From: CAZYSK01 sp964649415
Lineage (GTDB): Bacteria; Chloroflexota; Anaerolineae; B4-G1
Assembly (NCBI GenBank): GCA_964649415.1
Contig: CAZYSK010000017.1
Span: 26,666-90,665 of the forward strand
Reading direction: 5' to 3'
DNA length: 64,000 nt
Of this stretch, positions 1-9,206 are shown piece after piece. The notes under the pieces were generated by a model. The model did no database searches, was not told where the DNA came from, and saw only the letters and a program-made list of their open reading frames with translations. Made by a program: the position numbers and the translations under genes. Every line of letters starts with the position of its first letter. The stretch's first letter is position 1.

Positions 1-10
1 AGGTTGAATA

Positions 11-1081
11 ATGGCGAAAGAACTTCTCGAAGGGAACGCAGCTATTGCGGAGGCTGCTATACGGGCGGGGGTCGAGGCCTTCTTCGGCTATCCAATCACG
101 CCCCAGACAGAAGTACTGGAGCACTTCTCGAAGAGAATGCCAGAGGAAGGGCGCGTGTTCCTGCAAGCCGAGAGCGAGGTGGCGTCGATCAACATGGTCT
201 ATGGCGCAGCCTGCACCGGCACACGGGTGATGAGCTCGTCCTCCAGCCCGGGCATCAGCTTGATGCAAGAAGGCCTGTCCTACATCGCCTGCTCGGAGGT
301 GCCAGCCGTGCTGGTCAACATCATGCGCGGCGGGCCAGGCCTGGGCAACGTCCAACCCGCCCAGGGGGACTACTTCCAGGCAGTTAAGACAACGGGGCAC
401 GGCGATTTCCACATGATCGTCCTGGCTCCGGCCAACGTGCAGGAGGCCATCGATTACGTGGGGCTGGCTTTCGACCTGGCAGAGAAATATCGCACCATTG
501 CTATGGTCGTCGCCGACGGGTCTATCGGCCAGATGATGGAGCCGGCCGAGCTGCCACCCATGCACCCGGTCAGATCGCCGGAAGAGCGCCCGTCCTGGGC
601 CTTGACCGGCGCAAAGGAACGGGAGCACAACATCATCACCTCGCTATACCTGGGAGCCGAGAGTCTCGAGGCAGTGAACCTGCGCTTGCAGGAGAAACTC
701 GCGCAAATCACCGCCAACGAGGTGCGCTGGAAGGAGTATGGCACGGAGGACGCCGACCTGTTGCTGGTGGCGTTCGGCACCGTGGGTCGCATCTGCCAGA
801 CCGTTGTGCGGGAGGCCCGAGAGAAAGGGATGAAGGCAGGGCTACTGCGGCCTGTGACCCTGTGGCCGTTCCCCAGCGCCCGCCTGTCCGAGCTGGCCCA
901 ACAGGTGCGCGGTATCCTGGTAGTGGAGATGAATGCCGGGCAAATGGTCGAGGACGTGCGGCTGGCCGTCGAGTGCCGGTGCCCGGTGGCGTTCTATGGA
1001 CGAATGGGCGGCATCATCCCTCTACCCGACGACATCTTGCCCGAATTGGAGCAACTGGACACCGAGGTCGAGGCTAGGTAG
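11..1081 (+). CDS. vorB: 2-oxoacid:ferredoxin oxidoreductase alpha subunit (VorB type)
   Basis: Carries the pyrimidine-binding and core domains of a CoA-acylating, ferredoxin-linked 2-oxoacid oxidoreductase, which turns a 2-oxoacid plus CoA into acyl-CoA, CO2 and reduced ferredoxin. The N-terminus (FGYPITPQTEVLEHF) and the segments SSSSPGISLMQEG and MRGGPGLGN are typical of the VorB branch, the 3-methyl-2-oxobutanoate (branched-chain) enzymes. Length 356 aa is normal for a separate alpha subunit. The beta and gamma subunits follow within 12 bp. The small ferredoxin (delta) subunit usually found upstream would lie outside the window. Family is certain; the substrate (branched-chain versus 2-oxoglutarate) is inferred. 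Confidence 0.92.
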   Translation: MAKELLEGNAAIAEAAIRAGVEAFFGYPITPQTEVLEHFSKRMPEEGRVFLQAESEVASINMVYGAACTGTRVMSSSSSPGISLMQEGLSYIACSEVPAVLVNIMRGGPGLGNVQPAQGDYFQAVKTTGHGDFHMIVLAPANVQEAIDYVGLAFDLAEKYRTIAMVVADGSIGQMMEPAELPPMHPVRSPEERPSWALTGAKEREHNIITSLYLGAESLEAVNLRLQEKLAQITANEVRWKEYGTEDADLLLVAFGTVGRICQTVVREAREKGMKAGLLRPVTLWPFPSARLSELAQQVRGILVVEMNAGQMVEDVRLAVECRCPVAFYGRMGGIIPLPDDILPELEQLDTEVEAR

Positions 1082-1092
1082 GAGGACGGACA

Positions 1093-1896
1093 ATGGCAAG
1101 CGAGAAGACAACAGTTGAGATTCCTGCAGACATGGAACTGGTCTACACACGTCCGGAGAGCCTGACCAAGGCGGACACGCACTATTGTCCCGGATGTACG
1201 CACGGCATCATCCACCGCCTCATCGCTGAGGTGCTGGACGAACTGGGAGTGCGGGAACAGACCATCGGCGTCGCGCCGGTGGGGTGTTCCGTACTGGCAT
1301 ATTACTACTTCGACGTGGACATGGCCGAGGCGGCCCACGGTCGCGCGCCGGCCATGGCCACGGGGATCAAGCGCGTCAGTCCAGACAAGGTCGTCTTCAC
1401 CTACCAGGGAGACGGTGACTTGGCGTCCATCGGCATAGCGGAGATCGTCTACGTGGCGAATCGCGGTGAGCAATTCACGACCATTTTCGTCAACAACGCC
1501 ATCTACGGCATGACCGGTGGGCAGATGGCCCCGACGACGCTTCCCGGACAGGTGACCACATCCTCACCCACGGGGAGAGACGTCGTGGCGGCCGGCCACC
1601 CGATGCGGATGGCCGAGTTGCTGGGAGGGCTTCCAGGTACAGCCTACGTCACCCGGCAGGCGGTGCTCGACGTGCCCAGCATCCGCCGGACCAAGAAAGC
1701 CATCAAGCTGGCGTTTCAGGCCCAGTTGGCAGGCCTGGGTTTCTCGTTGGTCGAGGTGCTGTCCACATGCAGCACCAACTGGCACATGGGGCCGGTAGAG
1801 GCGATGGAGTGGGCCAAGAAGGAGATGGTAGCCTACTTCCCGCTGGGCGACACGAAGGTGACAGACGACGTGCGGGCGCTGAAGGAGGGGAAGTAA
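1093..1896 (+). CDS. 2-oxoacid:ferredoxin oxidoreductase beta subunit (TPP-binding)
   Basis: The 267-aa thiamine-diphosphate-binding subunit. The TPP/Mg motif is visible as GDGDLASIGIAE followed by NNAIYGMTGGQ, and the iron-sulfur cysteines as CPGCTHG near residue 35 with later Cys at GCS and CSTNW. It pairs with the alpha subunit to form the active site where the 2-oxoacid is decarboxylated and electrons leave through Fe-S clusters. It begins 11 bp after the alpha gene and ends 1 bp before the gamma gene, so the three are one transcription unit. Confidence 0.92.
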   Translation: MASEKTTVEIPADMELVYTRPESLTKADTHYCPGCTHGIIHRLIAEVLDELGVREQTIGVAPVGCSVLAYYYFDVDMAEAAHGRAPAMATGIKRVSPDKVVFTYQGDGDLASIGIAEIVYVANRGEQFTTIFVNNAIYGMTGGQMAPTTLPGQVTTSSPTGRDVVAAGHPMRMAELLGGLPGTAYVTRQAVLDVPSIRRTKKAIKLAFQAQLAGLGFSLVEVLSTCSTNWHMGPVEAMEWAKKEMVAYFPLGDTKVTDDVRALKEGK

Positions 1897-1897
1897 C

Positions 1898-2437
1898 ATG
1901 CAGCAAGAGATCATCATTTCCGGCTTTGGTGGGCAGGGGACGCTCTTCGCCGGGCAACTGCTGGCCTACTCTGCGATGGACAGTGGCCATCACGTCACGT
2001 GGATTCCCTCCTACGGCCCGGAGATGCGCGGTGGCAAGGCCCGTTGCACCGTCGTCATCGCCGACGAGGAGATCGGATCTCCGCTGGTGCGCAGGCCAAG
2101 CGCAGCAATCGTGCTCAACCTTCCTTCAATGGAAGCATTCGAGTCAGCGATCAAGCCTGGCGGCGTGCTGGTGGTGAACAGCTCGCTGGTGCCGAAGAAG
2201 AGCGAGCGCACCGACATTCACGTACTCTACGTACCCGCCAGCGACATGGCGACCGAACTGGGGAACGTCCGTATGGCAAACGTTCTCTGCCTGGGCGCGC
2301 TGGTGCAAACCACCGGCGTCGTGTCGTTAGAGGCAATAGAACAGGCACTCGACGATCACCTCCCGGAGCGGCATCGTAGACTACTGGGGGTGAACAAGGA
2401 GGCATTGAAGAAAGGAGCCGCATTGGCCAGCGGCTAA
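1898..2437 (+). CDS. 2-oxoacid:ferredoxin oxidoreductase gamma subunit
   Basis: A 179-aa gamma subunit of the POR/VOR/KOR family, the CoA-binding-side domain. The N-terminus IIISGFGGQGTLFAGQLLA is the family signature, followed by SYGPEMRGGKARCTVVI. It completes an alpha-beta-gamma set directly after the beta gene. The start is ATG at 1898, after a GGAGGGGAAGTAAC ribosome-binding region. No downstream partner for the complex is seen; the next gene is an unrelated small membrane protein. Confidence 0.92.
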   Translation: MQQEIIISGFGGQGTLFAGQLLAYSAMDSGHHVTWIPSYGPEMRGGKARCTVVIADEEIGSPLVRRPSAAIVLNLPSMEAFESAIKPGGVLVVNSSLVPKKSERTDIHVLYVPASDMATELGNVRMANVLCLGALVQTTGVVSLEAIEQALDDHLPERHRRLLGVNKEALKKGAALASG

Positions 2438-2566
2438 CGTCGGTAGCAGCTGTCACATCATGGTCAGATCGTGGGCCTGTTTCGTCTTGCGGAGGTTCGT
2501 CGTGCCAGGCGGGCCTTCGCAAGGCGTTGGGGGGATGGATAGGCACAGAGGAAGGAGGATGGCCTG

Positions 2567-3034
2567 ATGACGCTGACCAACACGGGCACGGTACTACACG
2601 ACGGAGCGGAGCCACGCCGCCCGGGACGGGGTTGGCGTGGGGTGATCGCTATCCTGGGAATACTCCTGGTCTTGCTGACGTGCGGCATCACCGGCCTGGC
2701 CTTCGTGCAAGGCTCGTGGTGGCACGCTGTGGGAGGAGATCAAGCCCTCAGCCAAGAATCCCAGGCGCGTGTCGTGGCGATTCGGGACCAGGTATACGCC
2801 AGCAGTGAAGCGACTGAGGCAGTCGTGTGGCTGGATGCAGCGTTGGAGCCCAAGACGCATCCCACGGACGTGCGAGCATATCTGATTGAGGCACAGGAGA
2901 TTCTGTCGGCAGTTGACGATCCAGATATGGCTGACGCTGCGGCCGAACTACAGAGCATCATTGAGACCATACGACGGAGTTCTTTCGGGAAAAGAGCCAC
3001 CCCGTATGTCCTGTCCACGCCAGAGTGGCCGTAG
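2567..3034 (+). CDS. Hypothetical single-pass membrane protein
   Basis: A 155-aa protein not assigned to a family. A basic N-terminus (PRRPGRGWRG) precedes one hydrophobic segment at about residues 25-48 (VIAILGILLVLLTCGITGLAFV). A soluble, mostly helical C-terminal part rich in Ala, Glu and Asp follows, about 105 residues. An N-in topology is expected. AAGGAGG lies close upstream of the ATG. It sits between the oxidoreductase operon and the acyl-CoA synthetase, with no evidence of a role in either. Confidence 0.6.
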   Translation: MTLTNTGTVLHDGAEPRRPGRGWRGVIAILGILLVLLTCGITGLAFVQGSWWHAVGGDQALSQESQARVVAIRDQVYASSEATEAVVWLDAALEPKTHPTDVRAYLIEAQEILSAVDDPDMADAAAELQSIIETIRRSSFGKRATPYVLSTPEWP

Positions 3035-3246
3035 CACCTGACACTGCGATCACGCAACCAGGGTGCCGTCGGGTATTCATATTCCACCTTTGCCAAGGGG
3101 GCGATCGCTCCCTGGGGCAGGTACGCTTTTGCCCTTATTGCCTCGGGTTACCGAGTGCATCGCACGAGTCAATTCGCACGGGTCAATAAGGTATACGATA
3201 CAGATCGCTCACACAACAAACGAACAACAAGGAGTACAACAAAGAC

Positions 3247-5367
3247 ATGGAGGAACTAGATCGCATCGTTTTGGACAGCCTACTGCGGCCCAAGTCCATT
3301 GCCGTGGTAGGCGCTTCCGGCACGCAGGGCAAGATCGGGCATACAGTCGTCAAGAACCTGATCGAAAGTGGCTTCAAGGGCGACATCTATCCGATCAATC
3401 CCAAGGCTGATGAAATCCTGGGGTTGCAGACCTACCCGTCTGTGATGAGAGTGCCAGGGCAAATCGACTTGGCCGACATCGTCGTGCCGGCCAAGTTCGT
3501 CCCTCAGGTGGTCGAGGAGTGCGGCCAAAAGGGGGTCAGGGGGCTGGTGATTATCGCCTCCGGTTTTGGTGAAGTCGGGCACGGGGAGCTGGAGAAGCGA
3601 GTCGTGGAGATCGCGCACCGGTACGGGATGCGGATCCTGGGACCGAACATCGTCGGTATACTGTCCAATTCCGACAACTATAATGACTCGTTCGCGCCTT
3701 TCCTGCCCCTGGAAGGAAAAGCGGCCCTCGTGTCGCAGAGCGGCGCGCTGCTCATCGCCATGGACGCGTCCACCTACACCCGCCGGGTCGGCTTCGACAA
3801 GCTGGTGTCAATAGGCAACATGTCGGACATCAACTTCGGCGACCTGGTGGAGTGGTTGGACCAGGACGCGAACGTAGCCTGTATCTCTCTATATATCGAG
3901 GGACTGAAGAACGGGCGGCACTTCATGGAGGCAAGTCAAGCTGCGACCAAGCCCATCGTCGCCCTCAAGTCCGGGGTCTCTGCACACGGTGCGGCGGCCG
4001 CGGCTTCCCACACAGGCTCGTTGGCTGGATCTGGAAAGGTGTACGAAGCCGCTTTCCAGCAAGCTGGCGTGGTGAGTGCCCTGGACTTGAACAACCTATT
4101 CGATCGCACACTGGCTTTCTCCCTCCAACCCCCCATGCAGGGCGATAACCTCCTGATCATCACCAACGGCGGCGGTGTAGGCGTGCTGGCGACGGATGCC
4201 GCGGAACGGTACGGCGTCCCCCTCAGATTCGCCCCTGAGGAAGTCCAGGCGGAACTGAAGAAGCACATGCCGGAGTTCGGCTCTGCCAAGAACCCTGTGG
4301 ACCTGACAGGGATGGCAGGAGCAGAGTGGTACAAGGACTCCGTGCGCTATGCGTTCAGGCATGACTGGGTAGACGGATTGGCTGTTCTGTATTGTGAGAC
4401 AGCTCAGACCGAGCCACGCGATATCGCTCGGGCCATCAAGGAGGCCGTGGACGAGTCCGGGGTGAAGGACAAGCCAGTCGCCGTCTCGTTCGTCGGCGGC
4501 GAGCAGTGCGAAGAGTCCATGCAGTGGCTGGTAGAGAACGATATCCCCGCCTATGGTGCACCGGACGTCGCGGTGAACGCGATGGCCGCGTTGCGAGAGT
4601 ACGCCCGCCTGCAGGCCAAGGTGGCCGAGCCTTTCGTGCCCTACACGGACGTGAATCCCGAAGAGGCCCGAAGAGCTATCGAACACGCACGCGAGGAGGG
4701 TCGCAACAGTCTCACCGAGGTTGAAGCAAAGCAGGTGTTCGCTGCCTACGGCCTGCCGGTGGCCCGGACGCTCCTGGCCAGGTCGGTGGATGAGGCCGTC
4801 GAGTTGGCGGAACAGATGGGTTACCCTGTGGTCATGAAGATCATCTCGCCGGACATCCTCCACAAGTCCGACTCCGGCGGCGTCAAGGTCAACATCCAGG
4901 ACGCGGCTTCGGTGCGTGAGGTCTTCCGCACCATCATGGCCAACGCCAAGGAATACAAGCCGGAAGCCAATATCCACGGTATCGCCATACAGGAGATGGC
5001 CCCCTGGGGTACCGAGGTGATCCTAGGCTCGGTCAACGATCCAACCTTTGGCCCTACCATGATGTTTGGGCTGGGCGGCATCTTCGTGGAGGTACTCAAG
5101 GACGTGACCTTCCGCGTCGCTCCAGTCTCGCCCGAAGAGGCAAGGCAAATGATCGCCGGCATTCAGTGTGCGCCGATCATGGAGGGAGCGCGGGGAGAGG
5201 AACCGCGCGACTGTGCGTCCGTGGCTCGTTTAATCAGTTGTTACTCCCAGATGATCATAGACCTGAAGGATGAGATCGCTGAGTCAGACGCCAACCCTGT
5301 CTTGGTCTACAAGCAAGGCCAGGGGGCGAAAGTCGTGGATGCCAGGATCATCTTGCGGAAGAAGTAA
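3247..5367 (+). CDS. ADP-forming acyl-CoA (acetate--CoA) synthetase, fused alpha-beta
   Basis: A 706-aa fused NDP-forming acyl-CoA synthetase, converting acyl-CoA, ADP and phosphate to the free acid, CoA and ATP. The N-terminal CoA-binding Rossmann domain starts IAVVGASGTQGKIGHTV. The phospho-histidine lies in ASHTGSLAGS at about residue 255. The C-terminal ATP-grasp domain starts near residue 485 (LTEVEAKQVFAAYGLP) and contains ILHKSDSGGVKVN and FGLGGIFVEVLKDVTFR. Start is ATG after AAGGAG. With the upstream oxidoreductase it makes a substrate-level phosphorylation route from 2-oxoacids. Acyl specificity cannot be read from sequence. Confidence 0.92.
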   Translation: MEELDRIVLDSLLRPKSIAVVGASGTQGKIGHTVVKNLIESGFKGDIYPINPKADEILGLQTYPSVMRVPGQIDLADIVVPAKFVPQVVEECGQKGVRGLVIIASGFGEVGHGELEKRVVEIAHRYGMRILGPNIVGILSNSDNYNDSFAPFLPLEGKAALVSQSGALLIAMDASTYTRRVGFDKLVSIGNMSDINFGDLVEWLDQDANVACISLYIEGLKNGRHFMEASQAATKPIVALKSGVSAHGAAAAASHTGSLAGSGKVYEAAFQQAGVVSALDLNNLFDRTLAFSLQPPMQGDNLLIITNGGGVGVLATDAAERYGVPLRFAPEEVQAELKKHMPEFGSAKNPVDLTGMAGAEWYKDSVRYAFRHDWVDGLAVLYCETAQTEPRDIARAIKEAVDESGVKDKPVAVSFVGGEQCEESMQWLVENDIPAYGAPDVAVNAMAALREYARLQAKVAEPFVPYTDVNPEEARRAIEHAREEGRNSLTEVEAKQVFAAYGLPVARTLLARSVDEAVELAEQMGYPVVMKIISPDILHKSDSGGVKVNIQDAASVREVFRTIMANAKEYKPEANIHGIAIQEMAPWGTEVILGSVNDPTFGPTMMFGLGGIFVEVLKDVTFRVAPVSPEEARQMIAGIQCAPIMEGARGEEPRDCASVARLISCYSQMIIDLKDEIAESDANPVLVYKQGQGAKVVDARIILRKK

Positions 5368-5396
5368 CCGCCTCCACAGATCATCCGATGATGCAT

Positions 5397-5430
5397 GGGG
5401 CCGCCTGCTGTCAGGTGGCCCCCTTTCGTT
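5397..5430 (+). terminator. Rho-independent terminator after the acyl-CoA synthetase
   Basis: GGGGCCGCCTG and CAGGTGGCCCC can pair as a stem around a short loop, followed by CTTTCGTT. It is 29 bp past the synthetase stop and ahead of the next promoter, so it separates the two units. Confidence 0.65.
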
Positions 5431-5453
5431 CGTGGGGCGCGCTCCGCGCCAAC

Positions 5454-5481
5454 TTGCACGTGGACACTGAGACGGTATAAT
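5454..5481 (+). promoter_or_regulatory. Sigma-70-type promoter for the universal stress protein gene
   Basis: TTGCAC at 5454-5459 and TATAAT at 5476-5481 with a 16-bp spacer. Predicted transcription start is near 5488, giving a leader of about 120 nt before the ATG at 5608. Confidence 0.6.
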
Positions 5482-5607
5482 AAACACGGTGAACTGAGCC
5501 CCGCAACGCATGTTTGCGCACATCTGATCAGTCCGTGATGCAAGTTGTGTCCACGATTGCACGATGTGGGCCGTTGCTGGCCTACTGTATCTAGCTACCA
5601 TCTCAAG

Positions 5608-6576
5608 ATGTACCACAGAGTGGTTGTTCCACTAGATGGGTCCGAGCTGGCCGAGGACGTGCTACCTCATGTCGCAGAGCTGATTCGTGGTAGAGATAGC
5701 CAGGTCTTCTTGCTCTCCGTGACACCCTTGATGAAGGGGACAATACCCCCCTTCGTGGACCTGCGTCCAAAGCGTGCGGAACAGCAGCGTGTGGCGCAGG
5801 CACTCGAGGAATATCTGCGAACAGCTGCCGGGCCACTTGTGTCGGTTGCCGCGGATGTCCACGTCAACGTGCGCCTTGGCAGACCGGCAGACGAGATCCT
5901 CACCTTCGTCGGCGAAGTAGACGCGGACTTGATCGCAATGTCCACGCATGGGCGGTCAGGTCTGGGTCATCGAGTCTTCGGCAACGTGACTGACAGGGTG
6001 TTGCGCGGTACTGAGTGTCCAGTGCTGCTTGTGCAGGCTGAACACACCCAATCCCGCGCATCCTACCAACGGGTAGTCGTACCGCTGGACGGCTCCGAAC
6101 TGGCAGAGCAGGTGTTGCCCTACGTCCAAGCGCTCGTCCGCGCGCCGCAGACCACTCCCTTGCAGCAGGGCAGGTTCTCGCAAAGCCCCCGTGTCTTTCT
6201 TGTCTCAGTGCTGGCGACTGGGCTTGGAGAACGCACAGTGGCGCTGTTGACCAGCTACCCGCCGGGCTTCCAACTTGCCACCACCGCCCTCGACCATGCC
6301 GAAGTCCAGCTGCGGGGTTATCTACGCAGCGTGGCCACCGCGCTGCGCAGCCAGGGGATCGCTGCGCAGATCGCCGTCCGACGGGGTGCGCCGGCCGACG
6401 AAATCCTGTCCCACGCCGTCGAGGTCGAGGCGGACGTGATCGCCATGACTACTCACGGCCTGTCTGGCGTGAGCAGATGGGTGTATGGAGACGTGGCAGG
6501 CGAAGTACTGCAAGAGGCGTACACCCCTGTGCTTCTAGTCCGTCCAACGTTCGAAGAAGGAAAGGTTGAGACATGA
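5608..6576 (+). CDS. Tandem universal stress protein (two UspA domains)
   Basis: A 322-aa protein with two UspA domains, each opening with the same block (YHRVVVPLDGSELAEDVLPH and YQRVVVPLDGSELAEQVLPY). Each domain ends with the nucleotide-binding loop MSTHGRSGLGHRVFGNV or MTTHGLSGVSRWVYGDV, of the G-2X-G-9X-G type. It is a soluble stress-response protein, probably ATP-binding. The start chosen is ATG 5608, since the upstream in-frame TTG at 5545 adds residues unlike the family. It stands alone behind its own promoter. Confidence 0.85.
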   Translation: MYHRVVVPLDGSELAEDVLPHVAELIRGRDSQVFLLSVTPLMKGTIPPFVDLRPKRAEQQRVAQALEEYLRTAAGPLVSVAADVHVNVRLGRPADEILTFVGEVDADLIAMSTHGRSGLGHRVFGNVTDRVLRGTECPVLLVQAEHTQSRASYQRVVVPLDGSELAEQVLPYVQALVRAPQTTPLQQGRFSQSPRVFLVSVLATGLGERTVALLTSYPPGFQLATTALDHAEVQLRGYLRSVATALRSQGIAAQIAVRRGAPADEILSHAVEVEADVIAMTTHGLSGVSRWVYGDVAGEVLQEAYTPVLLVRPTFEEGKVET

Positions 6577-6717
6577 TCTTTCCCCGACGAGGGTTGCAGG
6601 TAGCCCTGGCCACGAGGTGCCAGTCGAACACGCACTTAGCTCTGGACGCCGTGCTCAACCCTCGCGGTAATCCATGAGCTGAATTCGTCCTACATCTGAA
6701 CAAGGAGGAAGCTGCAC

Positions 6718-7818
6718 ATGAACATTGGCATCCCGAAGGAACGGAGAGACCTGGAGTTGCGTGTGGGTCTAACCCCTCGCGGAGTGGAACTGCTCACTCG
6801 TGCTGGCCACTTCTGCTACGTCGAGAAAGAGGCCGGGCTAGGGGCCGGATTCACCGACTACCACTACGAGCGGGCCGGAGGGCGCATCGTCTATTCAGGA
6901 GAAGAGGTCTATGGCCGGGCCGATCTCGTGCTCAAGGTAGTGAGGCCCACGGACGAAGAACTGGATTGGCTCCGCGAGGGCCAAGTGATCGCCGGGTTCA
7001 TGCATTTGGCCGCTGCTCGCCGGTGCAAGGTTGAGGCGCTGTTGGAGGAACGCATCACCACTATCGCCTACGAAACCATCGCGGAGGACGATGGGACGCT
7101 GCCGGTCCTGCGCACCATGAGCGAGGTGGCCGGGCGTATGGCCCCTCAATTGGCCGCCACCTTCCTCCAGAGCAACCACGGTGGACGGGGCGTGCTGCTC
7201 AGCGGCGTACCGGGTATCCCGTCCGCCAGGGTTGCCATCCTGGGGGCCGGGGTACTGGGCACCAACGCCGCCCGCACGTTCCTGGGTTTGGGAGCAAGCG
7301 TGCACGTCCTGGACCACAGTCTGGAGAAGCTCCGCGAGATTGATCGGCAGTTCAACGGCCGCATCACCACGATGGTCTCCTACCCGTTTAACATCGCCCG
7401 CGTAGCCCGCTTCGCCGAGGTATTGGTCGGCGCGATTCTGACACCGGGGGCTAGAGCGCCCATCATCGTTACCCGCGAGATGGTTCGTTCGATGAAGAGA
7501 GGGGCGGTTATCCTGGACTTCAGCATCGACCAAGGTGGTTGTGTGGAGACCAGCCGCCTTACGACGCTTCGAGATCCCACCTTCATTGAGGAGAGCGTGG
7601 TCCATTTCTGTGTTCCCAATGTGCCTGGGGCAGTTCCACGCACGGCGACCCACGCGTTCAACAACGCTGTGTGGCCCTACATTCGCCACATCGCCGAGGT
7701 CGGCATAGAGCAAGCGCAGGAAGACTTGCCAGCCCTGGCCCGAGGGATTGCCACCCATGATGGCAAGGTCACGAGCGAACCGCTGGCCGCAGCCTATTAC
7801 GCTGGAACGAGGGAGTGA
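6718..7818 (+). CDS. ald: Alanine dehydrogenase
   Basis: A 366-aa NAD-dependent alanine dehydrogenase, interconverting alanine and pyruvate plus ammonia. The N-terminus MNIGIPKERRDLELRVGLTP, the catalytic Lys in LVLKVVRP, the His in GFMHLAA, the Rossmann loop VAILGAGVLGTNAA and the segment DFSIDQGGCVETSR all match the family. AAGGAGG precedes the ATG. The CoA-transferase gene begins 4 bp after its stop, so the two are probably co-transcribed. In a fermenter it can dispose of reductant as alanine or feed alanine into pyruvate. Confidence 0.9.
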   Translation: MNIGIPKERRDLELRVGLTPRGVELLTRAGHFCYVEKEAGLGAGFTDYHYERAGGRIVYSGEEVYGRADLVLKVVRPTDEELDWLREGQVIAGFMHLAAARRCKVEALLEERITTIAYETIAEDDGTLPVLRTMSEVAGRMAPQLAATFLQSNHGGRGVLLSGVPGIPSARVAILGAGVLGTNAARTFLGLGASVHVLDHSLEKLREIDRQFNGRITTMVSYPFNIARVARFAEVLVGAILTPGARAPIIVTREMVRSMKRGAVILDFSIDQGGCVETSRLTTLRDPTFIEESVVHFCVPNVPGAVPRTATHAFNNAVWPYIRHIAEVGIEQAQEDLPALARGIATHDGKVTSEPLAAAYYAGTRE

Positions 7819-7821
7819 ACT

Positions 7822-9123
7822 ATGAGCTGGATGAAGACCTACGAGAGCCACGTATGTACCGCCGAAGAGGCCGCGGAGGCTATCAAGTCCGGAGACCGCA
7901 TCTTCCTGACCGGCAACTGTAGCGTGCCACAGACGCTGCTAACAGCCCTGGTCGCCCGGGCCCCCGAATTGGAGAACGTCGAGGTCTGTCACGCCCTCAC
8001 CCTTGGGTCGAGCGACTACGTTGCGCCGGAGATCGAGGGTCATATCCGTGCCAACGCGCTCTTCATAGGCTCCAACGTGCGCAAGGCTGTGCAAGAGGGA
8101 CGGGCTGATTTCACTCCGGTGCTCCTCTCGGAGTTCACGCTACTCTTCAAGCAAGGAGTTCTGCCGCTTGATGTTGCCTTTGTCCATCTCTCGCCACCCG
8201 ACGAGCACGGCTTCTGCTCTTACGGAATCGAGACTGGCCTGACCAAAACGCCGGCCGAGGCGGCCAAGATCATCATCGCCGAGGTGAACGAGAACATGCC
8301 CCGCTGTCTGGGCGATTCCTTCATCCACGTGAGCCGCCTGGACTACATCGTGCCGGTAGATTACCCGTTGCTGGAGCTGCCAATGACGGAGGGTGGGCTC
8401 TCGGACATCCACTTCAAGATTGGCGAGCACATTGCCGAGCTGATCCCTGACGGGGCAACGATGCAGATGGGAATCGGCGCAATCCCCGACGCGGTGCTCA
8501 ACTTCCTCCACCACAAGCGAGACCTGGGGATTCACACCGAGCTATTCTCGGACAGCGTGATCGACCTGGTTGAGGCCGGTGTGATCACCAATGCCCGCAA
8601 GACGCTCCATCCCGGCAAAATCACGGCGGGATTCATGATAGGCACGCACAGGATCTACGATTGGGCACACGACAATCCCCTCATCGAGCTGCACCGTACC
8701 GAGTACATCAACGATCCTTTCGTCATTGCGCAGAACGATCGCCAGGTGGCGATCAATTCCGCGATTGAGGTGGACCTGACGGGACAGGTATGCGCGGATT
8801 CCATCGGTCCAAAGCTATACAGCGGCGTGGGAGGGCAACTGGACTTCATCTATGGGGCCTCGCGATCCAAGGGAGGGGTGCCTATCATCGCGCTGCCGGC
8901 CACCGCCAGGGGGGGGACGCTGAGCCGCATCGTGCCTATGCTCAAGCAGGGTGCAGGGGTCGTCACCTCCCGCTACCACGTCCACTACGTGGTGACGGAA
9001 TACGGAGTGGCGGACTTGTATGGCAAGACGATCCGCCAGCGGGCGCGGGCGCTCATCCGTATCGCCGCTCCCCAGTTTCGGGATGAATTAACACAGGCAG
9101 CCAAGGAGTTGAACTACATCTAG
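7822..9123 (+). CDS. Acetyl-CoA hydrolase / 4-hydroxybutyrate CoA-transferase family protein
   Basis: A 433-aa class I CoA-transferase related to 4-hydroxybutyrate and acetate CoA-transferases. Two transferase domains are visible. The second carries GIHTELFSDSVIDLVEAG, whose Glu at about residue 240 is the catalytic glutamate that forms the gamma-glutamyl-CoA thioester. MQMGIGAIPDAV and GVGGQLDFIYGA are further family blocks. It moves CoA between acetyl-CoA and other carboxylic acids. It closely follows alanine dehydrogenase and fits the acyl-CoA chemistry of the upstream cluster. Confidence 0.85.
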   Translation: MSWMKTYESHVCTAEEAAEAIKSGDRIFLTGNCSVPQTLLTALVARAPELENVEVCHALTLGSSDYVAPEIEGHIRANALFIGSNVRKAVQEGRADFTPVLLSEFTLLFKQGVLPLDVAFVHLSPPDEHGFCSYGIETGLTKTPAEAAKIIIAEVNENMPRCLGDSFIHVSRLDYIVPVDYPLLELPMTEGGLSDIHFKIGEHIAELIPDGATMQMGIGAIPDAVLNFLHHKRDLGIHTELFSDSVIDLVEAGVITNARKTLHPGKITAGFMIGTHRIYDWAHDNPLIELHRTEYINDPFVIAQNDRQVAINSAIEVDLTGQVCADSIGPKLYSGVGGQLDFIYGASRSKGGVPIIALPATARGGTLSRIVPMLKQGAGVVTSRYHVHYVVTEYGVADLYGKTIRQRARALIRIAAPQFRDELTQAAKELNYI

Positions 9124-9127
9124 GCGA

Positions 9128-9156
9128 TTGACATTTGTGCCCCGCGGGCATACAAT
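9128..9156 (+). promoter_or_regulatory. Consensus-like promoter for the secreted beta-helix protein
   Basis: TTGACA at 9128-9133, a 17-bp spacer and TACAAT at 9151-9156, starting just past the preceding stop codon. Predicted start of transcription is near 9163, with the ATG at 9207 behind AAAGGAG. Confidence 0.7.
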
Positions 9157-9206
9157 GGAATAGGTTAGGCGACGTGCGTCGTATGGTGAACGAAAGGAGT
9201 AAGACT

